Part shown: positions 52,469 to 61,848 of the stretch, piece by piece
How the letters are laid out: each line of letters begins with the position of its first letter
Position numbering within the stretch: position 1 is the stretch's first letter
Assembly (NCBI RefSeq): GCF_005885635.1
Contig: NZ_VATY01000002.1
Span: 248,001-312,000 of the forward strand
Direction of reading: 5' to 3'
Source: Maribacter algarum (ex Zhang et al. 2020)
Lineage (GTDB): Bacteria; Bacteroidota; Bacteroidia; Flavobacteriales; Flavobacteriaceae
DNA: 64,000 bases
The notes under the pieces: generated by a model
What the model was told of the DNA's origin: nothing
Database searches by the model: none
What the model saw: the letters and a program-made list of their open reading frames with translations, nothing else
Program-made: the position numbers and the translations under genes

Positions 52469-54019
52469 TCATATTCCTTCAGTTGCCGCTTCTGCACAAC
52501 GTTCCCCATCCATGGCAGCTGAAACGATACCACCGGCATAACCTCCACCTTCTCCACAAGGGAACAAACCTTTGATTTCAGGGTGTTCCAGTTGCTCATT
52601 TCTTGGGATGTTAACTGGGGATGAGGTTCGAGACTCGACACCAACTATATTTGCCTGCGAAGTATAATAACCCTTCATTTTCTTCCCAAATTCCGAAAAC
52701 CCCGTACGTAGACGACTTCCGATTAATTTGGGAAGCAACGAATGTAGCGGTGCCGAATTCAATCCGGGTTGGTAGGAGGTAGGGTTGAGGTCTTTGGATA
52801 GTTTTCCTTCTACAAAATCTGTCAGGCGTTGTGCTGGTGCAGTTTGTGTTCTTCCTCCGGATGTAAAAGCCAAGCGCTCTAGGTTTTTTTGGTATTCCAA
52901 TCCTCGCAGTTCCCCGAACTTTTCATATTTGTATAAATCTTCATCTACATTGATTTCGACTACTATTCCCGAATTGGCGTATAGATTATTTCTTTTGGAG
53001 GGAGACATACCATTGACCACAACCTCTCCCGGGGAGGTAGCCGCGGGAACGATAAATCCGCCGGGACACATACAAAAAGAGTAGACACCTCTACCTTTAG
53101 ATTGATGCACCAAACTATAAGCTGCGGCAGGAAGTAATTCGTTTCGTTCTCCTTTGCAATGATATTGAATGGAATCGATAATTTGCTGCGGATGTTCTAC
53201 CCGAACACCCATTGCAAATGACTTCGCTTTGAGTGCAATTTTCTTTTTATGTAAGAGATAAAAGATATCACGAGCGGAATGTCCTGTAGCGAGAATCACG
53301 CGTTTCACTTCTACTTTTTTTGAATCATTTAAAACAATGGATTTCAATTGATTAGAATCAATTATAAAATCTGTTACTTTAGTGTTGAAATGCACTACTC
53401 CGCCGAATTTTACAATCGTTTCGCGAATATTCTGTACGATTTTTGGCAGCTTGTTCGTGCCGATATGCGGATGTGCATCTACTAAGATTTCTTCGGTTGC
53501 ACCATGATGCACTAAGCTCTCAAATACACGACGTACATCACCACGTTTTAAACTTCTAGTATAGAGTTTTCCATCGGAATAGGTGCCAGCTCCACCTTCA
53601 CCAAAGCAGTAATTGGAGTCCTCATTTACGGTATGGTCTTGATTGATGGCCTTTAAATCACGCCGTCTTTCCTGGACGTTTTTTCCTCTTTCGAGAACGA
53701 TGGGTTTGTAGCCCAATTCTAAACAGCGTAGTGCGGCCCACATTCCCGCAGGGCCAAAACCAATAATATGAATGGGTTTTGCCTTGGAAACATCATTATA
53801 GTCAAAGTTATAATCCTTCGTGGAAGCCATGGGTTCGTTGATGTAGACTTCCAATTTGTAGTTGAAGTAGATTCTAGGTTTACGAGCGTCAATGGACTTG
53901 CGTTGTATTTTAATTTCAATCTCTTCTTCTGAAACACCTAAATATGTAGCAGTTTTTGCTTTCAACCCTAATTGCCCCTCCTCCTTTATACTTAGTCGTA
54001 GTTGTATGTTTCGAACCAT
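52469..54019 (-). CDS. FAD-dependent dehydrogenase, COG2509 type
   Basis: A 516-residue flavoprotein. N-terminal 80-residue extension, then dinucleotide motif GFGPAGMWAALR at 87-98; further FAD contacts in GGAGTYSDGKL and VILATGHSARD; a C-terminal CGEGGGYAGGIVSAAMDG. This set matches the COG2509 uncharacterised FAD-dependent dehydrogenases, some linked to sulfur or tRNA metabolism by neighbours elsewhere. Monocistronic; convergent with the lectin gene (10 bp). Substrate unknown. Confidence 0.88.
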   Translation of the reverse strand: MVRNIQLRLSIKEEGQLGLKAKTATYLGVSEEEIEIKIQRKSIDARKPRIYFNYKLEVYINEPMASTKDYNFDYNDVSKAKPIHIIGFGPAGMWAALRCLELGYKPIVLERGKNVQERRRDLKAINQDHTVNEDSNYCFGEGGAGTYSDGKLYTRSLKRGDVRRVFESLVHHGATEEILVDAHPHIGTNKLPKIVQNIRETIVKFGGVVHFNTKVTDFIIDSNQLKSIVLNDSKKVEVKRVILATGHSARDIFYLLHKKKIALKAKSFAMGVRVEHPQQIIDSIQYHCKGERNELLPAAAYSLVHQSKGRGVYSFCMCPGGFIVPAATSPGEVVVNGMSPSKRNNLYANSGIVVEINVDEDLYKYEKFGELRGLEYQKNLERLAFTSGGRTQTAPAQRLTDFVEGKLSKDLNPTSYQPGLNSAPLHSLLPKLIGSRLRTGFSEFGKKMKGYYTSQANIVGVESRTSSPVNIPRNEQLEHPEIKGLFPCGEGGGYAGGIVSAAMDGERCAEAATEGI

Positions 54020-54201
54020 AAAACAAAACTAGGTGAAATTCTCCAATAGGATAAAATAGAATAAATACATAAATATTTCAGGGCATTTAATTCTAAATAA
54101 GGGATTACTTATTACACTTAATAATTTTAGTTATTTCGAAAAAAATATACGAATAAGCATTAAATTACCGTTGTATATTCTTACAATTTAATTCAACCAC
54201 A

Positions 54202-56076
54202 ATGGCTATTAACATTCACAGACTTCAAAATCATTTTCATCCTGACCCGAAAAGAGTTATTGTTCGCTTTTTTATGCCCGGTGGTGAGTCAAGAGCAAAA
54301 AAAATAATAAATAGGGTAATTGCAATGTCAGATGGGGATACCGCACAAGTCTTAAATCAGACCTTACGTGATTTTAGCAATCGTCATAGGAACATAACAC
54401 GAATATTCTACCAACATTATGAAAGGGTTAATTTCTTATTCGATGAACTAGGTCATAATCCACTTCATATATCAGATGAGAGAAAGTTGTTAATAGGCGC
54501 ATATTTTACGCATGAATATTCCATAGAATCTGCCGCCTTTTTCAATCCTTCTATTGTTGAGGATCCTGATCAATCGCATCTAAAACCAGGTCAAAAAAGA
54601 GTCATTGTAAGTTTTAGAGCAACGGGTGAAGGTCATGTATCTTCCATAGGTTTTAGAGGAGCCATTTTAGATGAAAACAACCATTTGGAATTTAATCCTG
54701 TCAGTAAATTGGTAGATGTGGCTGAAACCATACAGCTTCATGAGTATAAAAAAGAAGACTTCCTACATAAATTAAAGGATATGAAGTTTAAAGAAATAGC
54801 TGCCATGGAGGAAATTTTTGGCAGACTCAATGATACATTTCTTTTTAGGGAATTGCTACAAAGTATTAATCAATTCGAAAATGAAACCGCAATCACAATA
54901 GAAAATAATAAGGTTTTACACGCGATAAAGTTTATTGCTAATGCCCAATACGAAATTAAATTTTCTTTGGATACCGCTATTAGTGAACGTGTTATATTTC
55001 CGGTTACCGATGCCGAAAGTAATGGTATTGAAGACGCAAGGTTTGTGAAGTTTACTGAAGAAAATGGCGATGTAAAGTTCTACGCTACTTATACGGCTTA
55101 TAACGGTTTTGTAATTATGCCCCAACTTATTGAAACTAATGATTTTTATTCATTTAAAGTTATGCCCATTTATGGTCAAAATGCTCAAAATAAAGGGATG
55201 GCGCTTTTTCCAAGAAAGGTTAATGGAAAATACGCCATGCTTTCGCGTCATGATGGCGAGAACAATTATATCATGTTTAGTGATCAAATAAATAATTGGG
55301 ATGGCGAGGCAACCTTAATTCAAGAACCCGAATACCCATGGGAATTCGTTCAGTTAGGTAATTCGGGTTCACCAATCGAAACCAAAGGAGGTTGGTTGGT
55401 CATTACGCATGGAGTAGGTGCGGTTAGACGATATGTTTTAGGCGCCATTTTATTGGATTTAAATGACCCAACCAAAGTCTTGGCCACCTTAAAAAATCCA
55501 TTGCTGGAAGCAAATGAAATGGAACGTGAAGGTTATGTACCTAATGTTGTTTATTCGTGTGGGTCAATTTTGCATAATGATAATATTATTATTCCATATG
55601 CCATGAGCGATACCAGTAGCGGTTTTGCCTATGTCTCGGTGCAAGAGGTACTGGGTAATTTAACATTCAAGGAAGGCCAGAAGGGGGCGTCCAGTATAAA
55701 AAGTAATAAAAAAATACTTATAGTAGAAGATGATGAAGTGAGCGCATCAATTTTAAACAAGATATTACTCGAAGAGGGGTATGATATATTACATGTAAAA
55801 GATGGTTTAAAGGCAATTCATGAGCTAAATAAGAATGAATACGATTTGATTTTATCCGATATTCGGATGCCGAATTTAGATGGATATCAATTATTAGAAT
55901 TTATCAAAGAACAGTCTATAGAAATTCCGGTGGTCTTTATTAGCACGTTTAACAGTGTGGAAGATGAAATCAAAGGCCTCGAATTGGGCGCTGTAGAGTA
56001 TATTCGTAAACCTGCAAAAAATGATGTTGTAAAACTTAGAATTAAAAATATCTTGCAACAAGCGAGTAAAGTTTAA
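54202..56076 (+). CDS. GH130-type mannoside phosphorylase fused to a response-regulator receiver domain
   Basis: A 624-residue protein. Residues about 1-220 are an N-terminal region, then a GH130-like five-bladed propeller with the characteristic GIEDARFV (Asp278 as probable catalytic acid), AMLSRHDGENN and GNSGSPIETKGGWLVITHG, as in beta-mannoside phosphorylases. Residues 504-620 are a complete receiver domain: acidic Glu509-Asp510-Asp511, phospho-acceptor Asp553 (LILSDIRMPNLDG), Ser581 and Lys603 (RKPA). Both halves look intact. A phosphorylation-controlled glycoside phosphorylase would be unusual. Convergent with the GT4 gene over a shared terminator. Confidence 0.88.
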   Translation: MAINIHRLQNHFHPDPKRVIVRFFMPGGESRAKKIINRVIAMSDGDTAQVLNQTLRDFSNRHRNITRIFYQHYERVNFLFDELGHNPLHISDERKLLIGAYFTHEYSIESAAFFNPSIVEDPDQSHLKPGQKRVIVSFRATGEGHVSSIGFRGAILDENNHLEFNPVSKLVDVAETIQLHEYKKEDFLHKLKDMKFKEIAAMEEIFGRLNDTFLFRELLQSINQFENETAITIENNKVLHAIKFIANAQYEIKFSLDTAISERVIFPVTDAESNGIEDARFVKFTEENGDVKFYATYTAYNGFVIMPQLIETNDFYSFKVMPIYGQNAQNKGMALFPRKVNGKYAMLSRHDGENNYIMFSDQINNWDGEATLIQEPEYPWEFVQLGNSGSPIETKGGWLVITHGVGAVRRYVLGAILLDLNDPTKVLATLKNPLLEANEMEREGYVPNVVYSCGSILHNDNIIIPYAMSDTSSGFAYVSVQEVLGNLTFKEGQKGASSIKSNKKILIVEDDEVSASILNKILLEEGYDILHVKDGLKAIHELNKNEYDLILSDIRMPNLDGYQLLEFIKEQSIEIPVVFISTFNSVEDEIKGLELGAVEYIRKPAKNDVVKLRIKNILQQASKV

Positions 56077-56114
56077 TGAGGATGCTTCAAAAATCCTAGT
56101 CTTTTTTTAATATA

Positions 56115-56141
56115 AAAAAGCCTAGCATTGCTAGGCTTTTT
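56115..56141. terminator. bidirectional terminator between GH130 and GT4 genes
   Basis: Perfect 12-bp stem, AAAAAGCCTAGC at 56115-56126 and GCTAGGCTTTTT at 56130-56141, with an ATT loop. T-runs on both sides make it work for both converging genes. Confidence 0.88.
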
Positions 56142-56162
56142 CAATTTTAGATTTCCGGCTTA

Positions 56163-58436
56163 TTATATCGCTTTTAAGATACGTGTTTTGGTTGCCATGA
56201 CTTTATTTGAATCAAAGAACCGATCAACAGAAGCCGATTCGATTTCAGTTTGCCAAACCGTTAGGTAAGAGAGTAAATATGAAATAGTACTTTCAGCCCC
56301 TTGATTGCGATTTACACTCGTCAGTTCAAGGCCATCACAGCAACCGTTGGATTCATCGTCGTACAGCGGTAGTAATAAATCATTGTTTCCTAAGAACCAG
56401 CTAAATGCAATATGCATTTTTGTATAATAGGTATTGTCTTTTAATATTTCATATGCTTTGCTATAGAGCATTACCATTGCCATAGTATCAATAGGTTGTT
56501 GTCCACCTTTTATTTGTTGAGGCTGATCTTTATAGTCCCACGAATTTCCTATTAAAGATAATTTATTGTTTATACAAGTTTTTTTATCCAGAAAGGTAGT
56601 ACTGTCTATAGCAACTTGATAGAATTCTTTATCCTTTGTTAGTTCGTATGCATGCCAAATCGCAAGAGGCAACATAGCATTATCATAGCTTAATACTGGT
56701 TCAAACCATTTCCAATGCTCACTACTTTCATCATTATATTGCTTGATTAATTTAGAAGTGAGAGAGCGCATAGTATGTATCACACCCTCATTATCAGGAT
56801 ATCGTTTTAGAAAATGATAAAGGCCTATAATTGTGCTCGCAATTGCCCTAATTGATTTAATTTCTTCAAAGTTATGATAGGAGGTAAAAAAGACATCTTT
56901 TGCAAATTGAAAATGACTATCATTTGGCGCAAGTCTAATGAGATAACCCATCGCCCAAATAGTTCGACCAAAGGAATCTTCTGAACCGGTTTCATCTAAG
57001 AAGGTCTTACTGAAGGACATGTCATTGTGAAAATATCCATCTTCTTTTTGCATTAATTTGATATACCTAAGGTAGGTGTCCACCAGCCGATTCGCATTCG
57101 AATCAACCTCTAATTTGTTTGCTTGTAGTACAAGAATTAACGCGCGTACATTGTCATCAAGACAATACCCTTCTTTGTAATCAGGAATAGAGTAATTGGC
57201 GTGTTCTAAAATTCCAAAATCATCCGTTAGACGTTGAATATGGTTCATGCTAAATACTGGTAGAGCATTGATATTAGGTTGCTGCGGAGAAGACACCGAT
57301 TCATGATTTTGAACTACGATTTTTAATGTATCGTTGTACAATGCTCCAATACTATTCCAATACAAGCCTTTTCCATAATTGAAGGCATTCGATTTAATCG
57401 TAGCAATTTCTGAAGGATTTTCTAATAGCTCACATAAAGTTTTTGCCAAAATCGGACTATCACCAAATGGAAAAGTTTTTCCCCTTCCGTTTGCAAGAAG
57501 TTCTTTGGCATGCCAAAAAGGTGTCGAAACAATACACGCTCCTGCACCTATGGCGTATGAAATTGTTCCACTTGTAATCTGAGCCTCGTTTAAATATGGG
57601 GTTATATAAAGGTCTAACTTGTTAAGAAAAATTTTGAGGTCTTCTTCCGTAAAAAAGCCATCCTCGAAAAGTAGGTTCTTAGCGACGCCATTGTTTTCGG
57701 CCAGTTTCTTAAGGTAGTCACGATATTCTTCTCCCGAGTCTTTTTTTACATTCGGATGTGTTTGCCCCATTACTACGTATATTACTTCTGGATGTTCTTT
57801 AACTACTTCTGGTAAGGCATTTATAACGGTCTCTATTCCTTTTGAGCGACCTAAGAAGCCAAAAGTGCCCAGTATCTTGTTGCTAGGGTAGTTAAATTTT
57901 TGATTGTCAGATTCTAGACTAGAGAAATCAGGAACACCATGTTCAATTACTTTAATTTTTTGTTTAGGAACCTGATAAATTGTTTGCAGAAAGTCAACAG
58001 CCATTTTGCTCATGACGATCATTTTTTGGGAAAGAAGCCCCATTTTCTTAATAATGTGACGTTCATGATAACTTGGAGTTTTTAGTACCGTATGTACTGT
58101 TGTTATGATAGGTATTTTGACCTGCTCCATGAAACTGAGAATGAACACACCACTCTCCCCTCCAAAAATTCCGAATTCATGCTGAATAATGCAAACATCG
58201 GCTTTACTGTCATTTATTGTCTTAGCTGCAGCAATATATTCTGACTGAACTTGTTGACTGATTGTTTGTTTAACTATTTCTGGATATTTATGCTTTTTAA
58301 ACCCATTTTCCATGGCGATGACAAAGACATCTGTATCTTTTTTGTTAGAAGCAATAATTGATTCTGCTAGGTTAGAGGTAAATGTGGCAATGCCACAGCG
58401 TCGAGGTAGAAAGTTACCCAGGATAGCTATTTTCAT
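56163..58436 (-). CDS. GT4-type glycosyltransferase with C-terminal helical barrel domain
   Basis: A 757-residue protein. The N-terminal half (to about 390) is GT-B: RRCGIATFTSNLAESI, nucleotide-sugar region VIEHGVPD, and GFLGRSKGIETVINALPEV, with the GT4 acidic segment ITSGTISYAIGAG. The C-terminal half is an alpha-helical (alpha/alpha)6-type domain (YCLDDNVRALILVL, WFEPVLSYDNAMLPLAI, YDDESNGCCDGL). In many bacteria this layout is paired with GH130 phosphorylases. Here it converges on the GH130-receiver gene rather than sharing an operon. Product is presumably a mannose-containing oligosaccharide or glycolipid. Confidence 0.85.
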   Translation of the reverse strand: MKIAILGNFLPRRCGIATFTSNLAESIIASNKKDTDVFVIAMENGFKKHKYPEIVKQTISQQVQSEYIAAAKTINDSKADVCIIQHEFGIFGGESGVFILSFMEQVKIPIITTVHTVLKTPSYHERHIIKKMGLLSQKMIVMSKMAVDFLQTIYQVPKQKIKVIEHGVPDFSSLESDNQKFNYPSNKILGTFGFLGRSKGIETVINALPEVVKEHPEVIYVVMGQTHPNVKKDSGEEYRDYLKKLAENNGVAKNLLFEDGFFTEEDLKIFLNKLDLYITPYLNEAQITSGTISYAIGAGACIVSTPFWHAKELLANGRGKTFPFGDSPILAKTLCELLENPSEIATIKSNAFNYGKGLYWNSIGALYNDTLKIVVQNHESVSSPQQPNINALPVFSMNHIQRLTDDFGILEHANYSIPDYKEGYCLDDNVRALILVLQANKLEVDSNANRLVDTYLRYIKLMQKEDGYFHNDMSFSKTFLDETGSEDSFGRTIWAMGYLIRLAPNDSHFQFAKDVFFTSYHNFEEIKSIRAIASTIIGLYHFLKRYPDNEGVIHTMRSLTSKLIKQYNDESSEHWKWFEPVLSYDNAMLPLAIWHAYELTKDKEFYQVAIDSTTFLDKKTCINNKLSLIGNSWDYKDQPQQIKGGQQPIDTMAMVMLYSKAYEILKDNTYYTKMHIAFSWFLGNNDLLLPLYDDESNGCCDGLELTSVNRNQGAESTISYLLSYLTVWQTEIESASVDRFFDSNKVMATKTRILKAI

Positions 58437-59013
58437 TCTGTTGGTTAATTTTATATAGTAAGATAAAGCTTACTTATTATTTAGTATAATTCAACAACGA
58501 TATTAGTTTTTATTTATTGTCATCGCAAAATAATGTAACTGATTAATCAACTTAGACCGTTCTATTTTATGTGAAAAATACATTGATGATAAAATTGAAT
58601 ATTGGAAATAAAATTTTAAATAGTTGCCTTATTTTCTTTTTTTAGCGGAAATTGATTTTGTTATAGTTCAAAGCCCAAACCTTGAAGAATACGTTCTTTC
58701 CAGAATACATTATTACTACTGAGTTGTGAACTATTAATCTGAAGGTCAATCTTATTACCAATAACCAAAAGAATAATTTCGCCACGGGTATTATATTTAA
58801 AGTATTCGCTTTAATTCCTAGTGATTCTTCCACCTTTATACAAACTTGCCAAATGGATGTTTTTGACGATGGACATGAAATTATGGCAATTTTGTTTATG
58901 TATACGAACCAACAAGTTTCTCCAATACCTATTTTGAGATTACTTTAACTTTTCTAACGAAATGATTTCGAATCGGCCTCGACTACTCTGTCATACCAAT
59001 TAAATAGACAATA
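58437..59013. other. AT-rich intergenic region with a gene relic
   Basis: Some 577 bp, very AT-rich, between the GT4 start and the DCC gene start. Apart from the DUF6090 relic (58661-58810) and presumed promoters for the flanking genes, no convincing gene is seen. A 31-codon plus-strand frame from 58855 has no coding character. Confidence 0.5.
58661..58810 (-). pseudogene. DUF6090-family gene relic
   Basis: An unannotated frame read leftward gives EYFKYNTRGEIILLVIG then IDLQIN. It aligns with KYFKYAIGEIILVVIG and IALSINN of the intact DUF6090 gene at 60262, but upstream reading is broken by a TAA at 58811-58813 and the C-terminal 20 codons do not match. No full-length gene remains, so this looks like a decayed paralogue about 1.5 kb from its relative. 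Confidence 0.6.
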
Positions 59014-59394
59014 ATGGAAAGCACTAAAGATATTATCATTTTTGACGGCGAATGTAACCTCTGCAATGGCGTAGTGGGGTGGTTGCTCAAGTTCGCTCCA
59101 GAAGAACTATTTAGTTTTGTTCCTTTTCAATCCCCTATCGGGCAAAAACTTCTTGAGAAAAATGGTTTTGATACCCATCAATTGGATACGGTGATACTCA
59201 TTGATGCAGAAGGCGTGCATACACATTCCGATGGTTTTTTAAGAGTTGTCTCCAAAGTTCCAAAATGGAAAAGAGTAGCGGCTTTATTGGCTTTTATACC
59301 TAGATTAATTCGCGATTTTGTTTATAAAACGGCTTCTAAACATCGGGTGAAATGGTTTGGGACTTCAAGTAGTTGTGCAATTTCGTTGAAGTAG
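59014..59394 (+). CDS. DCC family thiol-disulfide oxidoreductase
   Basis: A 126-residue DUF393/DCC protein. The name-giving motif is FDGECNLCNG, with a CxxC pair at the start; further conserved residues are FVPFQSPIGQ and the HSDGFLRV segment. It is thioredoxin-fold-like and probably catalyses thiol-disulfide exchange. No adjacent partner; the preceding 164 bp hold its promoter. Confidence 0.88.
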   Translation: MESTKDIIIFDGECNLCNGVVGWLLKFAPEELFSFVPFQSPIGQKLLEKNGFDTHQLDTVILIDAEGVHTHSDGFLRVVSKVPKWKRVAALLAFIPRLIRDFVYKTASKHRVKWFGTSSSCAISLK

Positions 59395-59464
59395 GGGTAG
59401 TGCTATTGAACACTAACTGAATTTATTTTTAGAGATTAGTTTTGTACCGATTTTTCAGAAGAAC

Positions 59465-60262
59465 TTAATTATTGTTTGGTTCTAAGTCTTGTTTTATTAA
59501 ATCTAAAATTTCAATTATTCGCTGACGCAAACTCACAGCTTGACTATTTGTGAGTTTTGCATAAGTAGCGCATTGTGCGATAGAACTCTCGAATAGAGGA
59601 TCATCTAAAATAGCTGAGATAACATTTTCCTTTTTAGAATTTCCTAAATCAATTTCTGTTTTAGTGCCAACATCTAAATGAAAAGCTGAAAGAACATTAT
59701 CTTTCCAATAGCGATTTAAAACATTTCTCATAAAGCCTTTTTGCGATAGCATCGGAAGATATTCATTCCCTCTAATGAATACCCAGGCTTGCTCTTCTTC
59801 GGTTACTTGAATAACTTCACTTGTCCATCTAGCCAATCGTTCTTTTAGATCTACGTTTTGTAATAGTTGTATTCTTCCAGAGCTATTAATATCGTTAATG
59901 ATGGGGTCAAAAGTTGGATTTACAGCGGTAAGCCCTATGTTTTTTGTAATAGAGTCTGCATTTCGCGTTTCCGGATGGTCAATATTGTGAAGCAACTTTA
60001 ATGCTGCAAAAGTCATCTGATTTCGCATATCAGTTTTTTGGTCAAGTTGCTCTAGATTACTTCGAAATTCTGACTGTAATTGTAGAAGCAATTCTTGTTC
60101 TTGTCCTCTTTCTTTTCGGTTTTCATTCCAATTGTTAATTGAAAGTGCGATGAGAATTCCAATGACCACAAGGATGATTTCGCCAATAGCATATTTGAAG
60201 TATTTGCCCATTTTGTTTTCTTGGATTAGTGAACGACGAATATGTCTGAAGAATTTAATCAT
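59465..60262 (-). CDS. DUF6090 family membrane-anchored protein
   Basis: A 265-residue protein from the ATG at 60262; an ATG at 60283 would add seven residues. The N-terminus MIKFFRHIRRSLIQENKMGK then a single membrane helix (YAIGEIILVVIGILIALSIN) is the DUF6090 signature. The remaining 200 residues are mostly helical and charged (NENRKERGQEQELLLQLQSEF), likely facing the periplasm. Function unknown, usually found as tandem paralogues; a decayed relative lies at 58661-58810. Confidence 0.88.
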   Translation of the reverse strand: MIKFFRHIRRSLIQENKMGKYFKYAIGEIILVVIGILIALSINNWNENRKERGQEQELLLQLQSEFRSNLEQLDQKTDMRNQMTFAALKLLHNIDHPETRNADSITKNIGLTAVNPTFDPIINDINSSGRIQLLQNVDLKERLARWTSEVIQVTEEEQAWVFIRGNEYLPMLSQKGFMRNVLNRYWKDNVLSAFHLDVGTKTEIDLGNSKKENVISAILDDPLFESSIAQCATYAKLTNSQAVSLRQRIIEILDLIKQDLEPNNN

Positions 60263-60313
60263 AGTTTTGTGTTTTCCCTTCATGGGAGGGGCTAGGGGTG
60301 GGTTTTAACTACT

Positions 60314-61750
60314 TTACTTTTGCGCGCCAAACCTTTTGATAAGATGGTAACTAAACAATACGATTTCGGTATAATTGTCTTTGCTTATTTTTTCGTCAAT
60401 ACCGTGAAAACGTGTCATGCTTTCTGGGCCTAATCGTATAGGGTAGAATCGATATACATCATCAGAAACCTCATAAAAATACCGCGCATCCGTACCGCCA
60501 CCAACTAGTCCAGGAATTACAACACTTGACGGAAATACATCACGAATGGTTTGTTGTAAAGTTTGGTAGCCTTCTGAATCTATACTCGAAACGGGTGAGG
60601 GGTTGGTCAAAAAGCCAACACGCTCAACTTTAATTTTATCTGAAATAGTATTTTTAATATGTTCTTCAACAATGTCAATGGTTTCACCGGGGAGTATTCT
60701 GAAATTTATGGTGGCTTCTGCTACCGTTGGTATGACATTGTTTTTAATGCCACCTCCAATAATGGTTGGCGCGGTCGTAGTATGCGCATTCAATTTTTCT
60801 AGAATAGGCTTTTTGAACAACCAAGGATTTGAGAGTGCCATTTTTTGCACAAAAGGTAATTCCGGAGCCATATATTCCAATTGATAGTCTATAGGATTCA
60901 CCATTTTATAAGGTCTTTGGTTATTTTCGAGGTCCACAATGGCTTGCGCGAGCATTCCAATGGTATTTTCTTTTGGTGGAGCCGAACTATGCCCACCATT
61001 TGTTTCTACGATGAGTTTGAACGAGGCAAAACCTTTTTCGGCAAGGTTCACTACCGCTACATCATCTTCAACTCCCGGAACAAGACCGCTTGCTAAAAAG
61101 CCACCTTCGTCAAGGGTCATCAAAGCCTGTACGCCTTGTGCTTTTAAATGTTCGGCTATTTTTGCAGCACCATTTGCGCCCCCTATTTCCTCATCATGAC
61201 CAAAAGCCAGATAAATGGTGCGCTCTGGTTGAAAAGATTCTTCAAGCAATTGTTCAACAGCTTCCAATAAACCTATCAGCGTGCCTTTATCGTCAAGGGT
61301 GCCGCGACCTACTATTTCTTTATCAGTTATTTTACCTTCAAAAGGTGCGGCTTCCCAATCGCCTAAGGTGGGTTCATCTACAGGAACAACATCCATATGA
61401 GACATTAAAATGATGGGTTTTTTTGAAGCATTTGTCCCTTTCCATGTATATAGTAAACTATAGGTGCTAATTTTTTCTAGGGCGAGATTTTCATGTGCCA
61501 AGGGGAAGGTCTCCTTTAGAAATCGATGAAACCCAAAAAATGCAGTCGAATCAGGAATGGCCTCTTCACTAAAAGAAATCGTTTTATGTTGAAGTCCTTT
61601 TGAAAGATTTTGGTAAATGTCACTTGCCAAAGTTACCTTTTCTGTAGGTTTTGAAGCTACTTGTTTAGAGTTAGTTCTTAAGGTATTAAAGAGTAATACC
61701 GCAATTAAAAATAAAATGAGAATACCGATTAGTTTGAGTATTTTTTTCAT
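60314..61750 (-). CDS. M20 family carboxypeptidase
   Basis: A 478-residue metallopeptidase of the Cps1-like M20 branch. N-terminal membrane anchor (LIGILILFLIAVLLFNTL). Zinc-site motifs SHMDVVPVDE, GRGTLDDKGTL, FGHDEEIGGANGA and the C-terminal PGLVGGGTDARYF are all present. It likely removes amino acids from peptides in the periplasm. Sits 50 bp upstream of the DUF6090 gene on the same strand, possibly co-transcribed. A TTGGTTG-rich tract (61750-61780) precedes it. Confidence 0.88.
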   Translation of the reverse strand: MKKILKLIGILILFLIAVLLFNTLRTNSKQVASKPTEKVTLASDIYQNLSKGLQHKTISFSEEAIPDSTAFFGFHRFLKETFPLAHENLALEKISTYSLLYTWKGTNASKKPIILMSHMDVVPVDEPTLGDWEAAPFEGKITDKEIVGRGTLDDKGTLIGLLEAVEQLLEESFQPERTIYLAFGHDEEIGGANGAAKIAEHLKAQGVQALMTLDEGGFLASGLVPGVEDDVAVVNLAEKGFASFKLIVETNGGHSSAPPKENTIGMLAQAIVDLENNQRPYKMVNPIDYQLEYMAPELPFVQKMALSNPWLFKKPILEKLNAHTTTAPTIIGGGIKNNVIPTVAEATINFRILPGETIDIVEEHIKNTISDKIKVERVGFLTNPSPVSSIDSEGYQTLQQTIRDVFPSSVVIPGLVGGGTDARYFYEVSDDVYRFYPIRLGPESMTRFHGIDEKISKDNYTEIVLFSYHLIKRFGAQK

Positions 61751-61753
61751 TGG

Positions 61754-61780
61754 TTTTGGTTGTTGGTTGTTGGTTGGTGA
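61754..61780. repeat. TTGGTTG-type simple repeat
   Basis: A low-complexity run of GGTTTTGGTTGTTGGTTG units immediately upstream of the M20 start codon (leftward gene). It may be a slippage-prone leader; no consequence can be read from the sequence. Confidence 0.5.
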
Positions 61781-61848
61781 AAATTTAAAGGGAACACTAT
61801 TGTATGTGCCAATAGTTAGTTTTTTTCATTTTGTAAAAGGAAGATAAG

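Noticed and set aside
58642-58833. 63-residue minus-strand frame
   Set aside because: It is in a frame offset from the DUF6090 relic; its residues have no similarity to anything, whereas the neighbouring frame does.
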